Source of the DNA: JAEUIX01 sp046156035
GTDB lineage: Bacteria > Planctomycetota > Phycisphaerae > Phycisphaerales > UBA1924
DNA length: 64,000 bases
Reading direction: 5' to 3'
Assembly: GCA_046156035.1 (NCBI GenBank)
Contig: JBJXEW010000056.1
Coordinates: forward strand, 199,617-263,616
Below, in pieces: positions 23,978 through 32,765 of the stretch. The notes below the pieces were generated by a model, which did not search any database, had not been told where the DNA came from, and worked only from the letters and a program-made list of their open reading frames with translations. Numbering within the stretch: the first letter of the stretch is position 1; each line of letters begins with the position of its first letter. Both the position numbers and the translations under genes were made by a program.

Positions 23978-26521
23978 ATGACCGACACGCGCGCACAGAT
24001 CGAGCCGGGCGCGCGTGATCGTGCGGGCCATGGCACGCTGCTGGGCGTCGCCGTGATCCTCGCGGCGTTCTCGCTGCGGGCTGTGTCATCGCTGTCGCTG
24101 TTGCCGGGGTGGGACCTTGACCCGATGGTGATTCCCTACGTGCCCAGCGGCCTGGGCCCGGCGGGCTCGCTGGCGTCCGATTTTCTTGCGATGACAGGCG
24201 CGACGGCGGTGCTGGTGAACGCTCCGCGTGGTGCTGCGCGGCGGACGCTTGCGCAATTGGGCTTGGTGCTGCTGGGCGCGATCCCGCTCATCTACCACGG
24301 CTGGGTGAAAGACTCCGCCACACTGGCCGACCAGCGGCAGGGTGCCGCGTGGCTTTCGGCGATGGTGTGCGCTGTGGCGATCCGCAGCGCGGCACGCGAT
24401 GCTCGCGTGCGGGCGCTGGTCATCGCGACGCTCATCGGTCTGGCCGCGGTCATGACGTGTAAGGGCCTGGTGCAGGTGCTGGTGGAGAACCCGGCCACGA
24501 TCGCGGACTTCCGGGCGAATCAAGAGCAGTACCTTGCCGCGCAGGGCTTCTCGCCGGATTCGCCGATGGCCAAGGCGTACATCCGGCGTGTGGAATCCAA
24601 CGACCCCACGGTGTGGATGGGCCTGACCAACGTGTTTGCCACGTTCGCGGCGATGGGTTTGTCGCTCGCGTGCCCGCTGGCGTGCTGGTTTGCGTTGCGC
24701 GCGCGTCGGATGGACCGCAACGCCAAACTCGGGGTGGCGGCGGGCGCGGCCGCCGTCCTGTGCGCTGTGGGTGCGTTCATCGCGGGCTCAAAGGGCGGCT
24801 TTGTGGCGGGCCTGCTGGCTGTTGGGCTTGCCGCGCTGGGCTTCACCACGCTCGCGCGGGGCAGAGTCGCGGCGATCGTGGGCCCCGCGCTCGTCGCCGC
24901 GGCGATCGCGGCGGTGGTTGTGCGGGGCCTCGTCGGCGAGCGAATCGGCGAACTCTCGCTCCTTTTCCGCTGGTTCTACATGAAGGCCGCGGCACAGATC
25001 GGCGCGGCCAACCCGCTGGGCGTGGGCCCTGACGGCTTCAAGGATGCGTACCTGCTCGTGAAGGACCCGCTCAGCCCGGAGGAGGTCGCGTCGCCGCACT
25101 CGGTGCTGCTGGATTGGTGGGCGTGCCTTGGGTGGCTGGGCGTTGCGTGGGCCGCGCTGTGGGTGTATTGGCTGGTGCGTGCGTCGGGGCACTTGAACGC
25201 GAGTTTGGGATGGAAGGCTGCTGTCAAGGCCGATGCCTCCACCGCGCAAGCGATTCCGACGGCGAGCGACGAGCGCACGCTCATTCGCGCCGTCGCGGGC
25301 GTGGCGGTCATCGCAACCATCGGCGCGATGTGGACTGAGCGGTTTGCGACGAGTCCGGAAGCCGCGGCGGTGCGAGTGGGGGGGCTGCTGGTTTGGCTCA
25401 CGCTGGGTTGCACCATCGGCCTCGCCGCGCTGCGTGCCCCTGGGTGGGTCGGGCGTGTCGCTCTCGCCGTCGCAGCGATCGTCGCGTGCGTGCACAGCCA
25501 GATCGAGATGAGCGGCACCTGGGTGCAGAGTTGCGGCCTGGTGCTGGCGGCGCTGGGGGCTGCGAGCGCGCACAGCGGTCTACCTCGTGCCGCTGCCTTG
25601 CGTGCGTCCGGTGTCATGCGCGCCGCGGCGGTGGCCGTGATCGCGCTCCTGAGTGCACGCGTGTTGTGGTCGGCCACGGTGGCGCGGCTAGGCGGCTCAC
25701 AACTCGAGGAGGCCGCGACAGCGTTGCGGCCGATTGCCGAACTTGCTGGCGACTTGCAGTCCTCTGGCGTGAGAAGCCAACCGGAAACCCAGCGCCGGTT
25801 GCGAGAACTGGTGGCCAAGTGGGTGCTCCCGGGCACGGTGCCGGCGCACACCAGCCCAGACCTGCTGATGTCGTGCGTGCGAGCGCACGCGGCGTTCGCC
25901 ACAACCAGCCGCGTAGCGACCGTGTCGCTTGGCTGGCCTCTCGTGATGGATGCGGTTTTTCGCGAGGCTTCGCGTCTAGACCTCGCAACGGCCGTCTACT
26001 TTTCACAAGCGGGGGTGGACCCGCAGGCCCAGATTCCCCTCGCAGCACCGACGGAGCGCCCGTCGATTCCGGGAGAGACGGTTGGTGGCCGGCCGGTCCC
26101 GGGACCGGACCCCAGCGTGCCCCGGGTGTCTCCTTTGCATCGCGCCGTCGCGAGTGCGCAGATCCGCACCGAACGCGGGCGCCCGCGGGCAGAAGCCTTC
26201 AACTGGCTGGCGACCGTGCATCTCGCCGCGACGGACCTGTACGCCCCAAGGCCGGCGGCCGCAGAGCACCTTGCGCTGGCCGAGGGTGCGTTGCGCCGCG
26301 CAGCCGCGCTCGACCCCACGAACCCGCTGCACATCCACCGGCTGCTTCGCGTGCAGGAACGCCTTGGGCTTCCTCCCGAGCAACTCGCTGCCACGGCCCG
26401 GCTGCTGCTGCGACTCGACGACAACCAGCGGCTGGACCGCTCTGTTCGGGGTTTGGATGCCGCGGAGCGCGCGCGTGTGCAAGCACTGGCGGCCGCCTCG
26501 GCCGTTGCGCCCGCACCTTGA
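23978..26521 (+). CDS. O-antigen ligase/polymerase-like membrane protein
   Basis: An 847-residue protein with at least 10-12 membrane helices and a Wzy_C/O-antigen-ligase-like block around LVRGLVGERIGELSLLFRWFYMKAAAQIGAANPLGVGPDGFKD (residues about 310-350), where the R/F-W-x-x-A and NPLGVG motifs are family hallmarks. A Pro/Gly-rich linker and a helical TPR-like region (EHLALAEGALRRAAALDPTN) form the C-terminal 200 residues. It probably joins or polymerises lipid-linked glycans produced by the preceding transferase. Exact substrate is unknown. Confidence 0.78.
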   Translation: MTDTRAQIEPGARDRAGHGTLLGVAVILAAFSLRAVSSLSLLPGWDLDPMVIPYVPSGLGPAGSLASDFLAMTGATAVLVNAPRGAARRTLAQLGLVLLGAIPLIYHGWVKDSATLADQRQGAAWLSAMVCAVAIRSAARDARVRALVIATLIGLAAVMTCKGLVQVLVENPATIADFRANQEQYLAAQGFSPDSPMAKAYIRRVESNDPTVWMGLTNVFATFAAMGLSLACPLACWFALRARRMDRNAKLGVAAGAAAVLCAVGAFIAGSKGGFVAGLLAVGLAALGFTTLARGRVAAIVGPALVAAAIAAVVVRGLVGERIGELSLLFRWFYMKAAAQIGAANPLGVGPDGFKDAYLLVKDPLSPEEVASPHSVLLDWWACLGWLGVAWAALWVYWLVRASGHLNASLGWKAAVKADASTAQAIPTASDERTLIRAVAGVAVIATIGAMWTERFATSPEAAAVRVGGLLVWLTLGCTIGLAALRAPGWVGRVALAVAAIVACVHSQIEMSGTWVQSCGLVLAALGAASAHSGLPRAAALRASGVMRAAAVAVIALLSARVLWSATVARLGGSQLEEAATALRPIAELAGDLQSSGVRSQPETQRRLRELVAKWVLPGTVPAHTSPDLLMSCVRAHAAFATTSRVATVSLGWPLVMDAVFREASRLDLATAVYFSQAGVDPQAQIPLAAPTERPSIPGETVGGRPVPGPDPSVPRVSPLHRAVASAQIRTERGRPRAEAFNWLATVHLAATDLYAPRPAAAEHLALAEGALRRAAALDPTNPLHIHRLLRVQERLGLPPEQLAATARLLLRLDDNQRLDRSVRGLDAAERARVQALAAASAVAPAP

Positions 26522-26913
26522 TTCACGCAACGCCGCCGATACTATTTCGCCCTCTGTCCGGGTGGGTTTCCACCACCTGTTCACCCCCGGCCTTGTTCGC
26601 CTGATTCTCCGCCCCGCCCTCCGGCGGCGTGAGCCTCTCTATGAGCAGCGGCAACAAAGACGACGACGACCCCTACTGACCCATCGGGCCCTGCTCGGGG
26701 CCGCGTCATTCACCGAGCACGCCGCGCGTGGCCCGCGTCTCCGACAGCATCAATCGCTGTGAGCGTTGCGGGCGGCCAGCGGCATACGAACCACGTCCGA
26801 CGGCCTCCCGTCGCCCCCCCTTCCCGATCGAGGCACAATCGCCCGGTCGAGACCGCCGATCCGCTTTTCAGTCTTCGTCCCGTACATCTCCCTCCGACCC
26901 CCGCAGGATTTGC
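26522..26913. other. Intergenic region upstream of fusA
   Basis: About 390 bp. No convincing gene. It includes a 12-codon frame (26641-26679, MSSGNKDDDDPY) followed by a GC hairpin (GGGCCCTGCTCGGGGCC), and an open extension of the fusA frame from 26728 containing NRCERCGRP. The region probably carries the fusA promoter, but no unambiguous -10/-35 pair stands out. Confidence 0.45.
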
Positions 26914-29070
26914 ATGACCACCGCCGCACCCGCGTCCAGGAACCCCGCCATGTCCACCGACCTTTCCAACATCCGCAACATCGGCATCTGCGCCCACATC
27001 GATGCGGGCAAGACCACCGTCTCCGAGCGCATCCTGTTCTACACCGGCAAGAACTACAAGATGGGCGAGGTGCACGAGGGCACCGCCACGATGGACTTTT
27101 TGCAGGACGAGCAGGAGCGCGGCATCACGATCCAGTCTGCCGCGACGACCTGCCCGTGGGACAAGGACGGCAAGACGTACAAGATCAATCTCATCGACAC
27201 GCCCGGGCACGTGGACTTCACGATCGAGGTGGAGCGTTCGCTGCGCGTGCTGGACGGCGCGGTAGCGGTCTTCGACGGCAAGGAAGGCGTTGAGGCGCAG
27301 AGCGAGACGGTGTGGCGTCAGGCGGACCGGTACCGCGTGCCGCGCATGTGCTTTGTGAACAAGATGGACAAACTGGGTGCCGACTTTGACTTCTCGTTCG
27401 GCACCATCAAGACGCGCCTTGGCGCGAACGCGATCGCGATCCAGTATCCGCTGGGCAAGGGCAACGAGCACAAGGGCATCATCGACCTGCTGACGATGAA
27501 GGCGTACGTCTTCGATCCGTCGGAGCAGGGCTCGGTCGTCAGCGAGGTGCCGATTCCTGAGGACCTGGTGGAGACGGCCAAGAAGTGGCACACGGAGATG
27601 GTGGAGAAGGTGAGCGAACTGGACGACGCCCTTTCGGAGAAGTACCTCACGGACCCGTCCACGATCACGATCCCCGAACTGAAAGCGGCGATCCGTAAGG
27701 GCGTGGTGCAGCGCAAGTGCTACCCCGTGCTCTGCGGCGCGGCACTCCGCAACGTGGGCGTGCAGTCGGTGCTGGACGCGGTGATTGACTACCTGCCCGC
27801 CCCGCACGAGAAGGCGGAGGTGGAAGGCACCGACCCGCGCGACAAGGAAGAGAAGATGACGCGCCCGCACGACGATGCGGCGCCGTTCTCTGCCCTGGTG
27901 TTCAAGGTGGTTTCGGACATGCACGGCGACCTGACGTACATCCGCATCTACTCGGGCACCCTGCAGAAGGGCCAGCGCATCATCAACCCCGTGAACGGGA
28001 AGAAGGAACTGGCCAGCCGCATCTTCGAGATGCACGCCAAGGACCGCATCCCGCTCGACATGGCTACGGCCGGCAACATCGTGGCGGTCGTGGGCATCAA
28101 GGACAGTTACACCGGCGACACGCTCTGCGACCCCGACGACCAGATCGTGCTGGAGCGGATGACGTTCCCCGAGCCGGTCATCAGCATGTCCATCGAGCCC
28201 AAGACCAGCGCCGATCGGCAGAAGCTGGCCGATGCGCTCCAGACCATCCGTCGCGAGGACCCCTCGTTCCGCTCCAACTTCAACGAGGAGACGGGGCAGA
28301 CCATCATCTCCGGCATGGGTGAACTCCACCTGGACATCATCAAGACCAAACTCATCCGCGACATGAAGATCGGCGTCGAGGTCGGCAAGCCGCAGGTGGC
28401 TTACCGCGAGACGATCACACGCAAGGTCTCCGAAGTCCGCGGCAAGTTCGTCAAGCAGACCGGCGGCCGCGGCCAGTTCGGCGATTGCGTCATCACGCTG
28501 GAACCCTGCACCGCGGCACAGGCCGAGGCCGAGGAACTGGACTTTGAGAACGCCGTGGCCTTCGAGAACGCGATCGTCGGCGGCTCCATCCCCAAGGAAT
28601 ACATCCCTTCGATCGAGTACGGCGTGCGGCAGACGGCGCTGGCGGGCATCAAGTCGGGCTTCCCGCTCATCAACATCAAGGTGAGCGTGACGTACGGGTC
28701 GTACCACCCGGTTGATTCGTCGCAGATCGCCTTCGAGCAGGCGGGCCGCCTCGCGCTTCTCGAAGCCGTTGAGAAGGCCGGCTTCCAATTGCTCGAACCG
28801 ATCATGAAGGTGGTCATCACTTGCCCGGACGATTACTTCGGCGCGGTGACCGGCGACATCTCCAGCCGGCGCGGGATGATCGTGGACACCGAGGACCGCG
28901 GCGTGGTGAAACTCATCACCACCGAGGTGCCGCTGAACGAGATGTTCGGCTACACCACCACGCTGCGTTCGCTCACGCAGGGGCGCGCGAGCAACACGAT
29001 GGAGTTCCACATGTACCGGCCCATGCCGCGCACGCTCCAGGACGAGGTGCTCAAGAAGGGCCAGGCCTGA
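26914..29070 (+). CDS. fusA: Elongation factor G
   Basis: EF-G is the translocation GTPase of the ribosome. The 718-residue protein has G1 AHIDAGKTT, the switch-region ERGITIQSAA, G3 DTPGHVDF, G4 NKMD and domains II-V with GMGELHLDIIKTKL and QTGGRGQFG. ATG 26914 has AGGA seven bases upstream; an ATG at 26950 is also possible. The gene stands apart from rpsL/rpsG/tuf, so it is either a relocated fusA or one of two EF-G paralogues, a common situation in planctomycetes. A REP palindrome follows the stop codon at once. Confidence 0.94.
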   Translation: MTTAAPASRNPAMSTDLSNIRNIGICAHIDAGKTTVSERILFYTGKNYKMGEVHEGTATMDFLQDEQERGITIQSAATTCPWDKDGKTYKINLIDTPGHVDFTIEVERSLRVLDGAVAVFDGKEGVEAQSETVWRQADRYRVPRMCFVNKMDKLGADFDFSFGTIKTRLGANAIAIQYPLGKGNEHKGIIDLLTMKAYVFDPSEQGSVVSEVPIPEDLVETAKKWHTEMVEKVSELDDALSEKYLTDPSTITIPELKAAIRKGVVQRKCYPVLCGAALRNVGVQSVLDAVIDYLPAPHEKAEVEGTDPRDKEEKMTRPHDDAAPFSALVFKVVSDMHGDLTYIRIYSGTLQKGQRIINPVNGKKELASRIFEMHAKDRIPLDMATAGNIVAVVGIKDSYTGDTLCDPDDQIVLERMTFPEPVISMSIEPKTSADRQKLADALQTIRREDPSFRSNFNEETGQTIISGMGELHLDIIKTKLIRDMKIGVEVGKPQVAYRETITRKVSEVRGKFVKQTGGRGQFGDCVITLEPCTAAQAEAEELDFENAVAFENAIVGGSIPKEYIPSIEYGVRQTALAGIKSGFPLINIKVSVTYGSYHPVDSSQIAFEQAGRLALLEAVEKAGFQLLEPIMKVVITCPDDYFGAVTGDISSRRGMIVDTEDRGVVKLITTEVPLNEMFGYTTTLRSLTQGRASNTMEFHMYRPMPRTLQDEVLKKGQA

Positions 29071-29074
29071 GGGT

Positions 29075-29113
29075 GTGCCATCGAAGTCGATCGCGCGAGC
29101 GATGGACTTCGAT
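29075..29113 (+). repeat. Diverged RAYT1-type REP after fusA
   Basis: GTGCC, ATCGAAGTC (29080-29088), a 16-nt centre, GACTTCGAT (29105-29113). Head and stem match the REPs around RAYT1 13 kb away; the centre differs and contains its own stem ATCGC-GCGA-GCGAT. This shows that the REP family is dispersed beyond the transposase. Confidence 0.75.
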
Positions 29114-29169
29114 GAGGCGCGATGCACATGGGTGTTCGGTGGCGGGCGCACCTACGCTCGAACGCCGCC

Positions 29170-30204
29170 ATGCCCACACTGCTGCCCCAAGGCCCCGCGC
29201 TGGAACCGCTGCGAGCGCTGCTCGCGCGGTCTTTGGCGCGCGTGGAGACGCGCCTGGACGAGCACCTCTCCAGCGACCTCACGCCTGTGAGCAACCTGGT
29301 GCAGCACGTGGAGCGCTACCGGGGCAAGATGGTGCGGCCGACAATGGCGATTCTCTGCGGCTTGGCCGCGAACCCGTTGGCGTGCGGCGAGCCGGCAGAC
29401 AGCCACGTCATGGACGCGCACGTCACGCTCGCGGCCGTCTGCGAGATGATCCACGTGGCCACCCTGGTGCACGACGATGTGCTGGACGAGGCCGACACAC
29501 GCCGCCAGTCGCCCACCGTCAATCACCTGCGAGGCAACGAGGCCGCGGTGATCCTCGGCGATTACCTGTTCTCGGCGGCGTATCACCTCTGCTCCACGCT
29601 CAACGACCGCGATACGTCGCTGCGGGTGGCGCGCGTGGGCATGACGCTGTGCGAGGGCGAACTGCTTCAGAACTACCACCGGGGGAACTTTCAACTCGAC
29701 GAGGAGACGTACTACTCCATCGTCAGGCGCAAGACCGCATCGCTGATCGCGGTGGCGTGCAGGCTGGGCGCCAGCCACGGCGGGGCAAACGGCTCGCTGG
29801 CGGAGCGCTTCGAGACCTTCGGCATGGACCTGGGCGTGGCCTTTCAGATTCAGGATGACCTGCTGGACCTGACGGGCGACGAGGCCGTGGTGGGCAAGTC
29901 TTTGGGCAAGGATGTAGAGAAGGGCAAACTCACTCTGCCGCTGATTCACCACCTGGCCACCGCCGCGCCGGAATGCCGGGCCCGGTCGCTGGCGATGCTG
30001 GAGCACGCCGAGGATACGGACAACGGTCAGCGCGGCGGGGCCTGGGCGGCGGCGCTCGCCTCGACAGGATCCGTGGAGCACGCACGCCGAACGGCCCAGC
30101 GGTTCGTGGATTCGGCCAAGGCGGCGCTGGGGCCGCTGCACGAGTCTCCGGCGAAGGCCTTGCTGCTGGGCCTTGCCGATACCGTCGTCAATCGAACGTA
30201 TTAG
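29170..30204 (+). CDS. Polyprenyl synthetase family protein
   Basis: A 344-residue trans-isoprenyl diphosphate synthase that extends an allylic diphosphate with isopentenyl diphosphate, giving the chain for quinones or lipid carriers. First Asp-rich motif LVHDDVLDEADTRRQSPT (DDxxD) and second QIQDDLLDLTGD (DDxxD) are both intact. RGKMVRPTMAILCG is the IPP-binding region. Small residues before the first motif suggest a long product (octaprenyl or heptaprenyl type), not farnesyl. The ATG at 29170 follows a REP by 56 bp; asd follows 55 bp downstream. Confidence 0.9.
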   Translation: MPTLLPQGPALEPLRALLARSLARVETRLDEHLSSDLTPVSNLVQHVERYRGKMVRPTMAILCGLAANPLACGEPADSHVMDAHVTLAAVCEMIHVATLVHDDVLDEADTRRQSPTVNHLRGNEAAVILGDYLFSAAYHLCSTLNDRDTSLRVARVGMTLCEGELLQNYHRGNFQLDEETYYSIVRRKTASLIAVACRLGASHGGANGSLAERFETFGMDLGVAFQIQDDLLDLTGDEAVVGKSLGKDVEKGKLTLPLIHHLATAAPECRARSLAMLEHAEDTDNGQRGGAWAAALASTGSVEHARRTAQRFVDSAKAALGPLHESPAKALLLGLADTVVNRTY

Positions 30205-30259
30205 GCGCGGCCGTGAAGGACAGGCGGCCGCCCATCGCAGGACCCTTACGGACCCAAGC

Positions 30260-31348
30260 ATGAGTCATCATCCTTCCATCGCGGTTGTTGGTGCCACGGG
30301 CGCGGTCGGGCGCGAGATGCTGGCCGTGCTTGAGCAGCGGCGTTTCCCGCACTCGAGCATCCGCCTGCTGGCATCGCCGCGCTCGGCGGGTCAGAAGATC
30401 ACCTATCGCGGCGAAGCGCACCTGGTGCTGCCGCTCACCGCGGAGAACCTGCGCGGCGTCGATCTCGCCCTGTTCTCGGCAGGTTCCGGCCCCAGCAAGG
30501 AGTTTGCGCCGGGGTTGGTGGCCGCGGGGGCGAGTGTGGTTGACAACTCATCGGCGTTCCGGGCCGACCCGACCTGCCACTTGATTGTGCCGGAGGTGAA
30601 CGGCGGTACGCTCGCCGGCGCATTGGCCGCGCGTGCGAAACAAGGGTTGTTGTGCGCTGTGCCCAACTGCTCGGCCATCATCATGCTCGTGGCGCTCAAT
30701 CCGCTGCGCGAGGCCTTCGGCATCACGCGGATCGTGGTGAGCACGTATCAGGCCGCGAGCGGGGCGGGGGCGCAGGCGATGGATGAACTGCGGGCACAGT
30801 CGCACGAAGCGCTGGCGGGCAAGAGCCCTGAGCAACTCACGCGGCGCGTCTTCCCCGAGCCCTACGCCTTCAACCTCTTCAGCCACAACGCGGCGGTGGA
30901 CCCCGCGACCGGCTACAACGGCGAGGAACTGAAGATGATCTCCGAGGCGCGGCGCATCTGGAATGATCCCGCCCCCGGGGTGCTGATCTCGCCGACGTGC
31001 ATCCGCGTTCCCACCATGCGGGCCCACGCCGAGTCGATCAACGTGACGCTCAGGCGTGCCGCCACGGAGCGCGAGGTGCGTGAGGTGCTCTCGAAGGGTG
31101 CGGGCGTGCGGATTGTGGATGATCGGGCCGCCAACGCCTTCCCCACGCCGCTCAAGGCCACCGGCGGGGATGATGTGCTCGTGGGCCGCATCCGGCCTGA
31201 CATCGCCCGCGTGCACGAACTGCACGGGCCCGCCGCCACCGTCACGCCCGACACTCGGTGCGACCAGTGGTCGCTCTTCGTGGCGGGGGATCAACTCCGC
31301 ACGGGCGCGGCGCTCACGGCGGTGAAGATCGCGGAGTTGCTGGTCTGA
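30260..31348 (+). CDS. asd: Aspartate-semialdehyde dehydrogenase
   Basis: NADPH-dependent enzyme that reduces aspartyl phosphate to the semialdehyde, leading to lysine, diaminopimelate, threonine and methionine. The N-terminal Rossmann motif is VVGATGAVGREML; the catalytic Cys lies in PNCSAI at about residue 135; STYQAASGAGAQAMDEL and RVPTMRAHAESIN (substrate-binding Arg and catalytic His) are present. At 362 residues it is slightly longer than the 340 typical for the type, owing to extra loops. ATG 30260 is unambiguous. Confidence 0.94.
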   Translation: MSHHPSIAVVGATGAVGREMLAVLEQRRFPHSSIRLLASPRSAGQKITYRGEAHLVLPLTAENLRGVDLALFSAGSGPSKEFAPGLVAAGASVVDNSSAFRADPTCHLIVPEVNGGTLAGALAARAKQGLLCAVPNCSAIIMLVALNPLREAFGITRIVVSTYQAASGAGAQAMDELRAQSHEALAGKSPEQLTRRVFPEPYAFNLFSHNAAVDPATGYNGEELKMISEARRIWNDPAPGVLISPTCIRVPTMRAHAESINVTLRRAATEREVREVLSKGAGVRIVDDRAANAFPTPLKATGGDDVLVGRIRPDIARVHELHGPAATVTPDTRCDQWSLFVAGDQLRTGAALTAVKIAELLV

Positions 31349-31368
31349 GCGGTTGCTATCGTTTCGGC

Positions 31369-31728
31369 ATGACCGACGCTCGCCACATCCGCTGGACCGA
31401 CCTGCCCGCCGACCGCCCCATGCCGCTGATCGAGCGGCAACGGATCATCGCGGAGGCGATGATGGTGTCGCGCGTGCATCTTGCGAAGGGCTTCCACCTG
31501 GACACGCATCAGCACACCAACGAGCAGTGGGTGGTGATGCTGAGCGGCCGGTGCCGCTTCGGCCTGGGGGCCGAGGGCACGGCCGCGCGGCATGAGGTGG
31601 AGGTGAGCGGGGGAGAGGTGTTGGTGCTGCCTTCGGGTGTGCCGCACTCGTGCGACGCGATTGAAGACACGGTGATCCTCGACCTGTTCAGCCCACCGAG
31701 CGAAAAGACGGGTGTTGACCGGGCGTGA
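31369..31728 (+). CDS. Cupin-domain protein
   Basis: A 119-residue single-domain cupin, a small beta barrel that usually binds a metal. Motif 1 appears as GFHLDTHQHTNEQWVVMLSG (two His and a Glu as ligands) and motif 2 as VLVLPSGVPHSCDAIED (the remaining His). All four metal ligands are plausible. It may be a small isomerase, dioxygenase or sensor; no specific reaction can be named. It begins 20 bp after asd and ends 11 bp before the convergent trxB. Confidence 0.85.
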   Translation: MTDARHIRWTDLPADRPMPLIERQRIIAEAMMVSRVHLAKGFHLDTHQHTNEQWVVMLSGRCRFGLGAEGTAARHEVEVSGGEVLVLPSGVPHSCDAIEDTVILDLFSPPSEKTGVDRA

Positions 31729-31739
31729 GGCCTGCCGTG

Positions 31740-32732
31740 TCAGTGCCCGCCCGCCCCCGCGAGCCACCGCTCCGCATCGAGGGCCGCGATGCAGCCCATG
31801 CCTGCCGCGCTCACGGCCTGGCGGTAGTGCTCGTCGGCGACATCGCCCGCGGCGAAGACGCCGGGGATGTTGGTGTAGGAATCGCGGCGGCGGAGAACGA
31901 CATAGCCCTTCTCGTTCACCTCGACGCCCGAACCCTTGAGGAACGTGGTGGCGGGTGTGTGGCCGATGGCGACGAAGAGGCCCTTCACGTCCATGCGTGA
32001 GCGTTCTTTGGTGACGGTGTCCTCGAGTTGCACGGCCTCGATGGAGTTTGCGCCGAGCACGTCCACCACCTGCTTGTTCCAGAGGACCCTGGCATTGGGG
32101 CGGGAGAGGAAGCGGTTCTGCATGATCTTGCTGGCGCGGAGAGAATCGCGCCGGTGGATGACGTAGACCTCCTTGCCGAACTTGGTGAGGTACGTAGCCT
32201 CTTCCATGGCGGTGTCGCCGCCCCCCACGACGGCCAGCACCTGGTTCCGGAAGGCGGGGAGGGCGCCGTCGCACACGGCGCAGGCCGACACGCCGCCGCC
32301 GGAGCGAGCGAGCCGCATCTCGTTCTCAAGGCCGATCCAGTTGGCCACGGCGCCCGTGGCGATGATGACAGTCTGGGCGCGCACGGTGCCGGTCTTGCTT
32401 ACGCCGTCGTTGGAGGTGTGGAGCGTGAAGGGCTTGGTGGAGAAGTCGCAGGCGAAGATGTCCTCGCTGATGACCTTGGTGCCAAAGCGCTCGGCCTGGG
32501 CCTGAAAATCGGTCATCAGTTTCGGCCCGTCGATTCCGTGCGGGAATCCGGGGTAGTTCTCAACCTCGGTCGTGAGCATCAACTGTCCGCCGGGCAGCAC
32601 GGGGCCGGGGTCTTGCTTGGCGACGCCGCAGTACACAACCGGTGCGAGTTGTGCCCGCGCGGCGTAAATGGCCGCCGTCCACCCGGCAGGGCCTGAACCG
32701 ATGATCACGATTGGGTGGGCCTCGTCGCTCAC
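31740..32732 (-). CDS. trxB: Thioredoxin-disulfide reductase
   Basis: FAD enzyme that uses NADPH to reduce thioredoxin. The N-terminal FAD motif is IGSGPAGWTAAIYAARAQL, the redox-active disulfide is C-A-V-C-D in SACAVCDGALP, the NADPH motif is GGGDTAMEEATYL and the closing FAD motif is GVFAAGDVADEHYRQAVSAAG. Length (330 aa) fits the low-molecular-weight class. It is upstream of no obvious trx gene, and its neighbour downstream is convergent. Confidence 0.94.
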   Translation of the reverse strand: MSDEAHPIVIIGSGPAGWTAAIYAARAQLAPVVYCGVAKQDPGPVLPGGQLMLTTEVENYPGFPHGIDGPKLMTDFQAQAERFGTKVISEDIFACDFSTKPFTLHTSNDGVSKTGTVRAQTVIIATGAVANWIGLENEMRLARSGGGVSACAVCDGALPAFRNQVLAVVGGGDTAMEEATYLTKFGKEVYVIHRRDSLRASKIMQNRFLSRPNARVLWNKQVVDVLGANSIEAVQLEDTVTKERSRMDVKGLFVAIGHTPATTFLKGSGVEVNEKGYVVLRRRDSYTNIPGVFAAGDVADEHYRQAVSAAGMGCIAALDAERWLAGAGGH

Positions 32733-32765
32733 GGATGCACGTTCCCTTCCGGACCTTGGAGATGC

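Noticed and set aside
26641..26679. 12-codon frame MSSGNKDDDDPY before fusA
   Set aside because: Too short, no clear ribosome site and no second copy to compare; could be a leader peptide but cannot be supported.
26728..26913. N-terminal extension of EF-G with a CERC motif
   Set aside because: EF-G normally starts near the ATG at 26914 or 26950, and only the first has an AGGA site. The extension has no stop by chance.
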